From Microbacterium sp. SSM24 (lineage in GTDB: Bacteria; Actinomycetota; Actinomycetes; Actinomycetales; Microbacteriaceae), in contig NZ_JAPDNQ010000002.1 of NCBI RefSeq assembly GCF_025989145.1, positions 124,001 to 188,000 of the forward strand: a stretch of 64,000 nucleotides of DNA. The letters run 5' to 3'. Position 1 is the stretch's first letter. Every line of letters begins with the position of its first letter. Under the pieces are notes generated by a model, which worked only from the letters and a program-made list of their open reading frames with translations, was not told where the DNA came from and ran no database searches. This document shows positions 18,073-25,923 of this stretch, one piece after another. The translations under genes and the position numbers were made by a program.

Positions 18073-18587
18073 TGGCGCTCGTCGGAGGGTTCAACTTCAC
18101 GATCCGGCTCATCGAGACCGCCAAGCCTGCTTCGGCGATCGTCGGATCGTTCAACCCGCCGATCGCGGGAGGCTTCAACGAGTGCGGCGGACTCGAGGCG
18201 AGCATGGCCGTCGACGAGTGGCGCGAAGGCGGGCGCAACGACGCCGTGCTGCGGTTCCCCGGTCGCATCACCCATCCGAACCTGCGCCTTCGGCGCGGCC
18301 TCGCGGTGAGCGAGGAGCTGTGGAAGTGGCACGAGCAGTTCATCCTCGGCAAGGGCAAGCGCCGGGACGGTGTCATCGAACTGCTCGACGACGGCGGCGA
18401 GACGGTGCGGACGTGGCGGTTCCGCCGGGGCCTGCCGGTGCGGTGGGCCGGTCCCGCCCTGAACGCGACGGCGTCGGCGGTCGCCGTCGAGGAGATCGAG
18501 ATCGCGCACGAGGGCCTGTTCGTCCAGGCCGGCGGCGCGATCGGAGACGCGCTCAACACGGTCGCCTCGATCTTCGGAGGATCGTGA
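18069..18587 (+). CDS. second tube or tube-initiator protein (gp19-like, 172 aa)
   Basis: Clear gp19/T4-tube family member: EWREGGRNDAVLRFPGRITH, NLRLRRGLAVSEELWKW, a DDGGETVRTWRFRRGLPV strand pair and AVAVEEIEIAHEGLFV. It is actually closer to the textbook tube pattern than the first tube gene, with a longer C-terminal extension (GGAIGDALNTVASIFGGS). In Afp the second tube-like protein (Afp5) initiates the tube on the spike; position just before the baseplate genes suggests the same here. The tandem ATG ATG start overlaps the sheath stop. Confidence 0.88.
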   Translation: MMALVGGFNFTIRLIETAKPASAIVGSFNPPIAGGFNECGGLEASMAVDEWREGGRNDAVLRFPGRITHPNLRLRRGLAVSEELWKWHEQFILGKGKRRDGVIELLDDGGETVRTWRFRRGLPVRWAGPALNATASAVAVEEIEIAHEGLFVQAGGAIGDALNTVASIFGGS

Positions 18588-18775
18588 TGGACGTCCACAT
18601 CGGAGAGCTGAGCGCCGAGGTGCGCGCGGTCGACGACCGCACCCTCGTCTCGCCGGAGGTGCTCGACGCGGTCGTCGCCGAGGTGCTGCGCCGGCTCGAC
18701 GCACGGCGCTCGACGGAGGAGGCGCACCGCGAGGAGCGGTCGCTGTGGGCATCGGTCAGGGAGAGCGGGCGATGA
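18587..18775 (+). CDS. small DUF5908-like (Afp6-position) protein (62 aa)
   Basis: Starts MDVHIGELSAEVRAVDDRTL and continues as one amphipathic helix ending in charged residues. Size and position between the tube initiator and the LysM baseplate protein fit the DUF5908 family seen in eCIS and related loci. Its start ATG overlaps the stop of the tube gene (TGATG), and the next gene begins before it ends. The role in known systems is not established; a baseplate assembly factor is likely. Confidence 0.6.
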   Translation: MDVHIGELSAEVRAVDDRTLVSPEVLDAVVAEVLRRLDARRSTEEAHREERSLWASVRESGR

Positions 18776-19461
18776 CCTCCCTCGCGAAGGCGAAGTTCGT
18801 GCGGCTGCCCACGCCGGACGCCAGCAGCGGAGCGCAGTCGCTCTCGGTGCAGTTCAATCCGTCCGAGCTCAACTTCACCAAGACCGCGCAGGTCGCCGAG
18901 ATCGGCATCCCGGGTCTGGACACACCCCTGCTCCAGTACGTGCGCGGCCAGGCCGAGACGCTCACGCTCGAGCTGTTCTTCGACTCGACCGAGGACGGCA
19001 CGGGCAGTTCCGCCAAGCCGGTCACCGAGAAGACCGACAAGTTCTACGCCCTGATCAAGGCGGAGAGGGCGACACACGCACCCCCGGTCCTGCTGTTCCT
19101 CTGGGGAGGGACGTCCTTCCCTGGCAAGCGCCGCGACCACGGCTTCCGATGCGTCGTGACCTCGGTGCGGCAGCAGTTCACGCTCTTCGCCCCCGACGGC
19201 AAGCCCCTTCGCGCGAAGCTCACCGTCGAGCTCAAGGAGTACAAGCCGCTGACGCTCCATCTCGCCGAGCTCGGCTTCATGTCGGCGGACCACACGAAGG
19301 CCGCCGTCGTCCGCGAGAACGACACCATCACCGCGATCGCGTACCGCGAATACACCGATGACCGCCGTTGGCGCGACATCGCCGCGGTGAATCGCGTCGT
19401 CGATCCGCTCGCCCTCGAGCCCGGCCGCATCCTGCGCATCCCGAGGGGAGCGGGCCGATGA
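18772..19461 (+). CDS. LysM-containing baseplate hub protein (Afp7-like, 229 aa)
   Basis: N-terminal CIS-tube-type domain (LSVQFNPSELNFTKTAQVAE, then ETLTLELFFDSTEDG) and a C-terminal LysM motif at about residues 180-227 (NDTITAIAYREYTDDRRWRD, then LEPGRILRIP). In Afp/PVC this protein links the tube to the baseplate wedge. The ATG at 18772 overlaps the preceding stop by four bases; an in-frame ATG at 18745 would add only GC-rich sequence overlapping the upstream gene. Length is typical. Confidence 0.88.
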   Translation: MTSLAKAKFVRLPTPDASSGAQSLSVQFNPSELNFTKTAQVAEIGIPGLDTPLLQYVRGQAETLTLELFFDSTEDGTGSSAKPVTEKTDKFYALIKAERATHAPPVLLFLWGGTSFPGKRRDHGFRCVVTSVRQQFTLFAPDGKPLRAKLTVELKEYKPLTLHLAELGFMSADHTKAAVVRENDTITAIAYREYTDDRRWRDIAAVNRVVDPLALEPGRILRIPRGAGR

Positions 19462-20666
19462 GCGCTCCCATCCCGCTGCACCGCGCAGGGCAGACGTTCT
19501 ACGTCCCCGCGTTCGAGATCATCGTCAACGGCCGCCCCGCCGGCCGCGAAGTGGTGCGCGACCTCACCGAGGTCACGTTCGAGGACTCGCTCGAAGCGAT
19601 CGACTCCTTCACCCTCGCCTTCAACAACTGGGACACCGACCACCTGCACCCCTCCTTCGTGGGTCAGGGCGCCGACGAAGCGCGCTGGGGCGACATCCAG
19701 CCGGGGAACGGCCTCGAGCTCAAGCTCGGCTACCAGGGCGACCTCAGGCTCATGACGACCGGGTTCATCACCGCGCTCGACATCGAGTTCCCCGACTCCG
19801 GATTCACCAAGGCGACGGTGCGCGGACTCAATGTGCTCGACCGCTTCCGCGACGCGCAGTACACGTGGTCGTGGCCGCCCGACGGCGGAGACCCCATGAA
19901 GGACTCCGACATCGCCGAAGACCTCGGCCAGGCGCCGAACTCGCCGCAGGGGCACCCCGGCCTCGTGGGCATCACCCGCATCGTGACCTCCGCCACGGCG
20001 AAGGGCCGCGAGCATCCCGCCGACCACGTCTTCATGAACAACAAGTACCCGATCCTCTTCCTCATGCAGCTCGCGCGCCGCAACGGCTACGAGGTGATCT
20101 TCCAGCTCGTCGACGATGAGCCGCAGCTCTACTTCGGGCCCTCCGACGAGGTGCGCGACATCACGTATCTGCTCGAGTGGGGCAAGACCCTGTCGTCGCT
20201 CAAGGCGACGATCTCGACGGCCCGGCAGGTCAAGCAGATGACGGTGCTGGGCTGGGACCGCGCCGCCAAGCAGGCGGTGCGCGCGTCGGTCACGGTGGAC
20301 GACCCGGATGTGCGGCTCCCCGACACGACGCGTGCCCTGGCGCGTGCGACCGGCCGTGAGGAGGTCGTGACCGATCATGTCGTGACCACCGAGGCGCAGG
20401 CCCGGGCGAAGGCGATCGAGCTGCTGACGAACCACGCGTCGCGCCTCGTCGAAGTGGAGGGTTCCGTCGTCGGTCTGCCGGACCTGCGGGCGGGGCGCAC
20501 GGTGCAGCTCGGCAGGCTCGGACCGCACATCGACGGCACGTACACGATCACGTGGACCAAGCACGTCGTGAACGACAGCGGCTATCGCACGCAGTTCAAG
20601 GCCCGCATGGAGGGCGTCCAGCGCCCGGCGGGCGCCGGCGCCGCCGGGACGGGAGGCTCGGCATGA
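19458..20666 (+). CDS. spike hub, phage late-control gene D / gp27-like (402 aa)
   Basis: N-terminal half of a VgrG-type spike: beta-rich gpD fold with EVTFEDSLEAIDSFTLAFNN, GFITALDIEFPDSGFTKATV and the late segment AKAIELLTNHASRLVEVEGS. It forms the trimeric ring that adapts the six-fold tube to the three-fold spike. In Afp8/Pvc8 the gp27-like and gp5-like parts are one polypeptide; here the chain stops and the OB-fold part is a separate overlapping gene (four-base overlap), so the spike is made of two subunits. Confidence 0.85.
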   Translation: MSAPIPLHRAGQTFYVPAFEIIVNGRPAGREVVRDLTEVTFEDSLEAIDSFTLAFNNWDTDHLHPSFVGQGADEARWGDIQPGNGLELKLGYQGDLRLMTTGFITALDIEFPDSGFTKATVRGLNVLDRFRDAQYTWSWPPDGGDPMKDSDIAEDLGQAPNSPQGHPGLVGITRIVTSATAKGREHPADHVFMNNKYPILFLMQLARRNGYEVIFQLVDDEPQLYFGPSDEVRDITYLLEWGKTLSSLKATISTARQVKQMTVLGWDRAAKQAVRASVTVDDPDVRLPDTTRALARATGREEVVTDHVVTTEAQARAKAIELLTNHASRLVEVEGSVVGLPDLRAGRTVQLGRLGPHIDGTYTITWTKHVVNDSGYRTQFKARMEGVQRPAGAGAAGTGGSA

Positions 20667-21193
20667 ACCTGGTCGAGAACCAGATCAGCGGGCTCATGCT
20701 GGGCGTCGTCGCCGACGTCGACGATCCGCTGGGACAAGGACGCGTGCGCGTGCGCTTCCCGTCGCTCGGCTCGGACGCGATGTCGAACTGGGCGCCGATC
20801 GCCTCGGCGATGGCCGGGAACGACCGCGGCGTCTGGTTCGTGCCCGAGGTCGACGACGAGGCCGTCGTCGCATTCGACCGCGGCGATCCGAGCTGGCCCA
20901 TCGTGCTCGGCTTCCTGTGGAACGGTGTCGACGCCGCGCCCTCCACCTCGGTGCGAGAGCGGATGATCCGCAGCTACAACGGCCACACGATCCGGCTGCT
21001 GGATTCGACGCCCACCGACGGGGGCAACGAGGGCGGCATCGCGATCGAGGACGCGTCGGGCAACTCGATCGTGCTGGCAAACGGGCGGGTCACGGTCCAC
21101 TCCGTCGGCGCCCTCGAGCTGGATGCCGCGGCCATCGTCCTCGTCAGCAACGGCGTGCGCCGCGTCGTCACCCCCAACGCGAATCCGATCTGA
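20663..21193 (+). CDS. spike protein, gp5/gpV OB-fold type (176 aa)
   Basis: Phage baseplate assembly protein V family: GVVADVDDPLGQGRVRVRFP, NWAPIASAMAGNDRGVWFVP, DDEAVVAFDRGDPSWPIVLG are the OB-fold strands. The C-terminal repetitive strands (GGIAIEDASGNSIVLANGRV) begin a beta-helix, but it is short and stops before a long needle. No PAAR-type tip follows in this polypeptide. Together with the upstream gpD-like protein it completes the spike. Confidence 0.85.
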   Translation: MNLVENQISGLMLGVVADVDDPLGQGRVRVRFPSLGSDAMSNWAPIASAMAGNDRGVWFVPEVDDEAVVAFDRGDPSWPIVLGFLWNGVDAAPSTSVRERMIRSYNGHTIRLLDSTPTDGGNEGGIAIEDASGNSIVLANGRVTVHSVGALELDAAAIVLVSNGVRRVVTPNANPI

Positions 21194-21203
21194 GGAGGAA
21201 CCC

Positions 21204-21956
21204 GTGGTCGACATCGACATCCCCGTCTCGGAGCCCCTCAACCGGGCCCTGCAGCCGCTCACGTGCCAGGACCTCGCGCTGCCGCTGCCGAGTCCGCTCA
21301 AAGTGGAGCTGCCGTTCGGGGGGTCGATGAACGCCCTCGTCGACATGAGCAAGGGCATCCCCAACGACTGCTCGATGAACTTCAACCTCATGCTGCAGAT
21401 GGCACCGCTCCTCGCGGCGCTGGACTGCCCCATGAAGATGCTCAAGCTCCTCAAGCCCCTCATCGACATCGTGAAGGCCGTGCCGAGCCTCGACCCCATC
21501 AAGATCGGTCAGGCGATGCCCGAGTTCGTGGATGCCGCGGCAGAGCTCGCCCCGTGCTTCGTCGCACTCGCGAAGGTGCCGATCATGGTCATGGACCTGC
21601 TGCGCCTCATCCGTTCGGTGCTCAACTGCCTCAAGGGCCAGCTCGAGACCCTGCGCGACCTCATGAACGGACTCGCGCTGCGCTTCGGGGAGGCGGAGGG
21701 AAACCCCGACCTCCGCGAGACCCTCGAGTGCTCGCAGAAGAACGCGCAGGCCCAGGCGCAGGCGCTCACGGCGTCGATCGACCCGATCTCCGGCGTCCTC
21801 GCCCTCGTCTCGACCATCGCGAGCATCGCCGGTATGAGCATCGACATCTCGCTCGAGACCGGGGGCGCACCGCCGGAGTCGACCGAGGCCGTCGATTCCG
21901 TGATCCTCGTGCTCGGCACCGCCGTGGACGCCATCTCCGCGATCGTGGGCGACTGA
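21204..21956 (+). CDS. unknown helical eCIS protein at the Afp10 position (250 aa)
   Basis: GTG start with a strong GAGGAGG site. Residues 1-45 are extended and proline-rich (EPLNRALQPL, ALPLPSPLKVELPFG); the rest is alpha-helical and Met/Leu/Cys-rich (LMLQMAPLLAALDCPMKMLK). Two moderately hydrophobic helices lie near residues 115-145 and 195-215. It has no PAAR repeat, DPG motif or metal-binding His/Cys triplet, so it is not a recognisable spike tip although it sits between spike and gp25 genes. It could be a spike-associated plug or a cargo adaptor inside the tube (speculative). Confidence 0.6.
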   Translation: MVDIDIPVSEPLNRALQPLTCQDLALPLPSPLKVELPFGGSMNALVDMSKGIPNDCSMNFNLMLQMAPLLAALDCPMKMLKLLKPLIDIVKAVPSLDPIKIGQAMPEFVDAAAELAPCFVALAKVPIMVMDLLRLIRSVLNCLKGQLETLRDLMNGLALRFGEAEGNPDLRETLECSQKNAQAQAQALTASIDPISGVLALVSTIASIAGMSIDISLETGGAPPESTEAVDSVILVLGTAVDAISAIVGD

Positions 21957-21957
21957 C

Positions 21958-22365
21958 ATGGCCGACAACCGCTCCTTCCTCGGCACCGGCATCGGGTTCC
22001 CCATCGATGTCGGGCCCGACGGAAGCGTGCGGACCGCCGCCGGCGAGCAGTCGATCACGCAGGCGATCTGGCTCATCCTGTCGACCTCTCCGGGGGAGCG
22101 GGTCATGAACTCGGAGTTCGGCTGCGGCATGCAGGACCTCGTGTTCGCGCCCAACACGGCGGCGACGCACGCGCAGATCGCGCACCACGTGCAGGAGTCG
22201 CTCCTGCGCTTCGAGCCGAGGATCGACGTCCTCGACGTGCGGGTCGAGGCGTCCGGAGACCTCGCGAACCTCCTGCTCATCGCCATCGACTACCGCGTGC
22301 GCGAGAACAACGCCCTCAACAACCTGGTCTATCCCTTCTACATCACCGAGGGGATCTCGCAATGA
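21958..22365 (+). CDS. baseplate wedge protein, gp25/GPW family (Afp9-like, 135 aa)
   Basis: Carries the GPW_gp25 signature: GIGFPIDVGPDGSVRTAAGE, IWLILSTSPGERVMNSEFGC and the closing VRENNALNNLVYPFYI. The conserved E-R motif after the loop (PGERVMNSEFG) makes contact with the sheath in T4-like baseplates. It begins one base after the preceding stop. Length is normal. Confidence 0.92.
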   Translation: MADNRSFLGTGIGFPIDVGPDGSVRTAAGEQSITQAIWLILSTSPGERVMNSEFGCGMQDLVFAPNTAATHAQIAHHVQESLLRFEPRIDVLDVRVEASGDLANLLLIAIDYRVRENNALNNLVYPFYITEGISQ

Positions 22366-22378
22366 GGAGCGTGAGCCG

Positions 22379-24355
22379 ATGACCCTCGTGCCGCCGAACC
22401 TCGACGACCGCCGTTACGACGACCTGGTCGCCCAGGCCCGCTCGCTCATCCCTCGCTACCTCCCCGAGTGGACCAACCACAACGACGCCGATCCCGGCAT
22501 CACCCTGCTCCAGCTGTTCGGGTGGTACACGGATCTGCTGCTCTACCGCGTGAATCAGACGCCCGAGCTCAACTTCATCAAGTTCCTCCAGCTCCTCGGC
22601 ATCACTACGGCCCCGGCGACGCCCGCGGCCGTCGATCTCACCTTCACGACCGCCAAGCCCACCGTCGACGTGGTGGTCCCCACCGGCACACAGGCCTCGG
22701 GGCAGGGCGCCGACGGCAAACCCGTCGTCTTCGAGCTGCCGGAAGGCTTCACCGCCATCGCCTCGCCGCTGGCAGCCGTCCAGACGTTCGACGGCTCGGC
22801 GTATCGAGACGTTACGACCGCGAACACGACGCCGGGGCAGCTGTTCGCGCCGCTCGGGCCGTACCCCAAGCCCGACGCCGCCGTGCTGCTCGGCTTCGGC
22901 GGGACGGCACTGTTCACGGCCAACCCGATCTCGCTCATGGTCTACCTCGCGCCGCAGCGCGGCCGGCCGGTCGCGCAGGCGGGCGCGCAGGCGACGCCCC
23001 CGCCAGGGCGCTTCGCGTACGAGTACTTCGACGGCGTGGGCTGGCAGCCGCTCGGCGTCGAGCGGGACGAGACCGCGGGCTTCACGGCGTCCGGACGAGT
23101 CGTGCTGTTCGGGCCGGGCACGAAGGCCGCGAAGAAGCCGATCGGGCAGGTGGCGGCATCCCTGTACTGGATCCGCATCCGCATGCTCTCGGGCGCGTAC
23201 GAGCGAGGTCCGTCGATCGAGCGCGTCGCCGTGAACACCGTGCCCGCGCGGGCCGCCGTCACTGTGCGGGACGCCGTGCTGGGCGGATCCGACGGGCTTG
23301 CCGGGCAGGGGCCGTTCACCCTCCCGCAGACACCCGTCGTTCCGCTCCCGCGTCCGGTGACGGTCCCGCAAGAGGACGCACCCACCGCCACGGTGACGAG
23401 TCTGCGCCTCGAGATCGACGAGGGCAGCGGCTTCCGCGTGTGGCAGGAGACGGACGACCTGGGCGTGTGGGGGCCCGACGACCTCGTGTACACGCTCGAC
23501 CCCGCGAGCGGCCAGATCCGGTTCGGCGACGGACGGCACGGCGCGATCCCCACCGCCAATCCGGCACTGCCGATGTCGAACATCGTCGCCAGGCGCTGGC
23601 TCGCGGGAGGCGGGGCGCGCGGAAACCTCGGCGCGGGCACGATCACGACGCTCGTCACCGCGGTGCCGGGTCTCGGGAAGGTGACCAACGTCCTCGCCGC
23701 GGTCGGGGGAGCGGACGGCGAGTCGGTGGACGCGGCCAAGCTCCGCGCGCCGGCGGAGCTGAAGGCGAAGGAGCGCGCCGTCACCGCCGAGGACTTCGCG
23801 CTGCTGACGCGGCAGGCGCCGGCGAACGTCGCCCGCGCGCACGCGCTGGCGCTCGCGCATCCGTCGTACCCCGGCGTGCCGGTCCCGGGCGCGGTGACGG
23901 TCCTCGTCGTCCCCGACGGGCCAGGGCCGGCGCCGACGCCGACGCCGGCGACGCTCGCGGCCGTGTGCGCGTGGCTGGACCGCCACCGCCTCATCACCAC
24001 CGAGGTCTATGCGACCGCGCCGCGGTACCGCTCGGTGCGGGTCGTCGCCGACATCCTCGTCGCACCGGAGGCCGACCTGGCGACGGTGCGGAGGGACGTC
24101 TCGTCCGCGGTGACGACCTGGCTGCATCCGCTCACGGGAGGCCCGGACGGGCAGGGGTGGCCGTTCGGCGGCACCGTGTACTCGTCCGACCTCTTCCGCA
24201 TCGTGCTCTCGGTGGCGGGGGTCCAGCGCATCCGGGAGAACCAGCTGACGGTCGATCTCGACGACGAGCGGCAGCCGTTCTGCCGCGACGTCGAGCTCGA
24301 GCGCGGAGAGCTCGTCCTCGCCGAGGATCCCGAACTGACGGTGAGCTACTCATGA
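22379..24355 (+). CDS. baseplate protein, gpJ/gp6-like (Afp11-like, 658 aa)
   Basis: Main wedge component. N-terminal signature DDRRYDDLVAQARSLIPRYL followed by WTNHNDADPGITLLQLFGWY is diagnostic of putative baseplate assembly proteins of CIS. The J-like core follows: FGDGRHGAIP, ARRWLAGGGARGNLGAGTI and the C-terminal AEDFALLTRQAPANVARAHA with VTVLVVPDG. GAGGAGCG serves as ribosome-binding site, and the stop overlaps the next start by four bases. Confidence 0.92.
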   Translation: MTLVPPNLDDRRYDDLVAQARSLIPRYLPEWTNHNDADPGITLLQLFGWYTDLLLYRVNQTPELNFIKFLQLLGITTAPATPAAVDLTFTTAKPTVDVVVPTGTQASGQGADGKPVVFELPEGFTAIASPLAAVQTFDGSAYRDVTTANTTPGQLFAPLGPYPKPDAAVLLGFGGTALFTANPISLMVYLAPQRGRPVAQAGAQATPPPGRFAYEYFDGVGWQPLGVERDETAGFTASGRVVLFGPGTKAAKKPIGQVAASLYWIRIRMLSGAYERGPSIERVAVNTVPARAAVTVRDAVLGGSDGLAGQGPFTLPQTPVVPLPRPVTVPQEDAPTATVTSLRLEIDEGSGFRVWQETDDLGVWGPDDLVYTLDPASGQIRFGDGRHGAIPTANPALPMSNIVARRWLAGGGARGNLGAGTITTLVTAVPGLGKVTNVLAAVGGADGESVDAAKLRAPAELKAKERAVTAEDFALLTRQAPANVARAHALALAHPSYPGVPVPGAVTVLVVPDGPGPAPTPTPATLAAVCAWLDRHRLITTEVYATAPRYRSVRVVADILVAPEADLATVRRDVSSAVTTWLHPLTGGPDGQGWPFGGTVYSSDLFRIVLSVAGVQRIRENQLTVDLDDERQPFCRDVELERGELVLAEDPELTVSYS

Positions 24356-25911
24356 GCTCCCACTTCCTGCTGGCGGCGCGGCCCGGATGGCGGCCCGCGT
24401 CGACGCTCACGCACGACGTCTCGGTCGACGGCGCGCTGACGCTGGACCCGCTGCCCGGGCCCTCGGTCTTCGACCTGCCGCTCCAGCGTGTCATCGACCT
24501 GCCGGACTGCCAGCGCGGGGTCATCGACACGGCCGGGCGTCGCGTGCTCGTCGTCGCAGGGACCGGGCAGGTGCGGCTCGTCTTCACGCCTCCCGGCGGA
24601 CCGTCGACCTGGAGCCCCGTCGGACTGGTGTGCTTCCCACCGGATCGCCTGGCCGTCCTGGATGCGAGCGGCGTCGTGCACCTCTTCGACTGCGGCGGCG
24701 AATGGCAGGGGACTGTCCCCGACCTCGAGGCGCCCGTCGATCCGGATGCCGACCCTCGGTATCCGGTGCAGGGCGCGTTGGTGACGACCGCCCTGGACGC
24801 GGGTCTTCCGGGCTGCTGCTGGCATCGCATCGAGCTGCGCGGCAGCGTTCCGTCCTCGACCCGCATCGAGGTCGCCACCCTCACCACCGAAGAGGACCTG
24901 ACCGAGACCGAGATCGCGCTCCTCGACGATCGCTGGGTGGCGGCGGCCACGTTCGGGGATCCCGGTCTCGCCGCGTGGGACACTCTCGTGTTCTCCCCGC
25001 CGGGCCGGTACCTGTGGCTGCGACTCACGCTCGTCGGCGACGGCAGCAGCACACCCGAGGTGACGGATGCCGCGGTGCATCCCTTCCGGCACACGTCGAT
25101 CGAACGTCTGCCCGCGGTCTTCTCGTCGGGCGAGTCGGATTTCCTGGACCGGTTCCTCGCCCTGACCGACTCCGTCCGGGATTCCGTGACGCAACTGCTC
25201 GACGAGCTCCCTCTCCAGCTCGATCCCCGCGCGGCCGGCGCCTCGGAGCGTCGTGACTTCCTGGCATGGCTCGGCCGCTGGGTCGGGATGGACGACCTGG
25301 CGGGGCTGCCTGAGGCGCGGCGGCGCAGGCTCATCCGGGCGGCCGCCGAGCTCTATCGACGTCGCGGCACTCCCGATGGCGTCGCGCGCCACATCGGCAT
25401 GTGGCTCGGCCGCAGGGTCGAGGTGCTCGAGCACTACCGGCTGCGCCGGTGGGCGATCGCGAACGGTGCCCGGCTCGGCGATGACAGCGTGCTGTTCGGT
25501 CCCGAGATCGTTCGGCGCCTTCGCCTCGACGAGTTCTCGCAGATCGGCGAGTTCTCGCTCGTGAGCACGCCGTCCCCTCGGCTCGACCCGTTCGCGGTGT
25601 TCGCGCACGCCTTCACGGTCTGCGTCCACGCCGCCTCCTGCGACGACACCGCGACGCTCGGCGACGCCGCGGCACGGATCGCGCGCGCGGTGTCGCCCGC
25701 GCACACGGCGCCCGAGGTGGCGGTCGTCCGCGCCACGGCGACGGTGGGAGTGCAGGCGCGCCTGGGAATCGACGCGCTCGTCGCCGGCCCGCCCCCCGCC
25801 GGACGCGTGGGGCAGGAAATCGGCATGGCTGTCGCCGCCGACCCCAGGGCGGGCGGCCTCAACAGCATCGGAATCGACGCCCGGCTCGGCAGCCGCGCCG
25901 TCGTCGGGTGA
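24352..25911 (+). CDS. baseplate/tail protein I-like (Afp12-like, 519 aa)
   Basis: N-terminal 200 residues are beta-rich (GRRVLVVAGTGQVRLVFTPP). From about residue 240 the gpI/tail-protein region appears: RHTSIERLPAVFSSGESDFL, LDRFLALTDSV, RDFLAWLGRWVGMDDLAGLP and AAELYRRRGTPDGVARHIGM. This is the protein that normally bridges wedges to fibres in P2-like and Afp-like baseplates. The following three genes encode fibre-like proteins, in agreement. Confidence 0.85.
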   Translation: MSSHFLLAARPGWRPASTLTHDVSVDGALTLDPLPGPSVFDLPLQRVIDLPDCQRGVIDTAGRRVLVVAGTGQVRLVFTPPGGPSTWSPVGLVCFPPDRLAVLDASGVVHLFDCGGEWQGTVPDLEAPVDPDADPRYPVQGALVTTALDAGLPGCCWHRIELRGSVPSSTRIEVATLTTEEDLTETEIALLDDRWVAAATFGDPGLAAWDTLVFSPPGRYLWLRLTLVGDGSSTPEVTDAAVHPFRHTSIERLPAVFSSGESDFLDRFLALTDSVRDSVTQLLDELPLQLDPRAAGASERRDFLAWLGRWVGMDDLAGLPEARRRRLIRAAAELYRRRGTPDGVARHIGMWLGRRVEVLEHYRLRRWAIANGARLGDDSVLFGPEIVRRLRLDEFSQIGEFSLVSTPSPRLDPFAVFAHAFTVCVHAASCDDTATLGDAAARIARAVSPAHTAPEVAVVRATATVGVQARLGIDALVAGPPPAGRVGQEIGMAVAADPRAGGLNSIGIDARLGSRAVVG

Positions 25912-25923
25912 AAGGAGACACTG

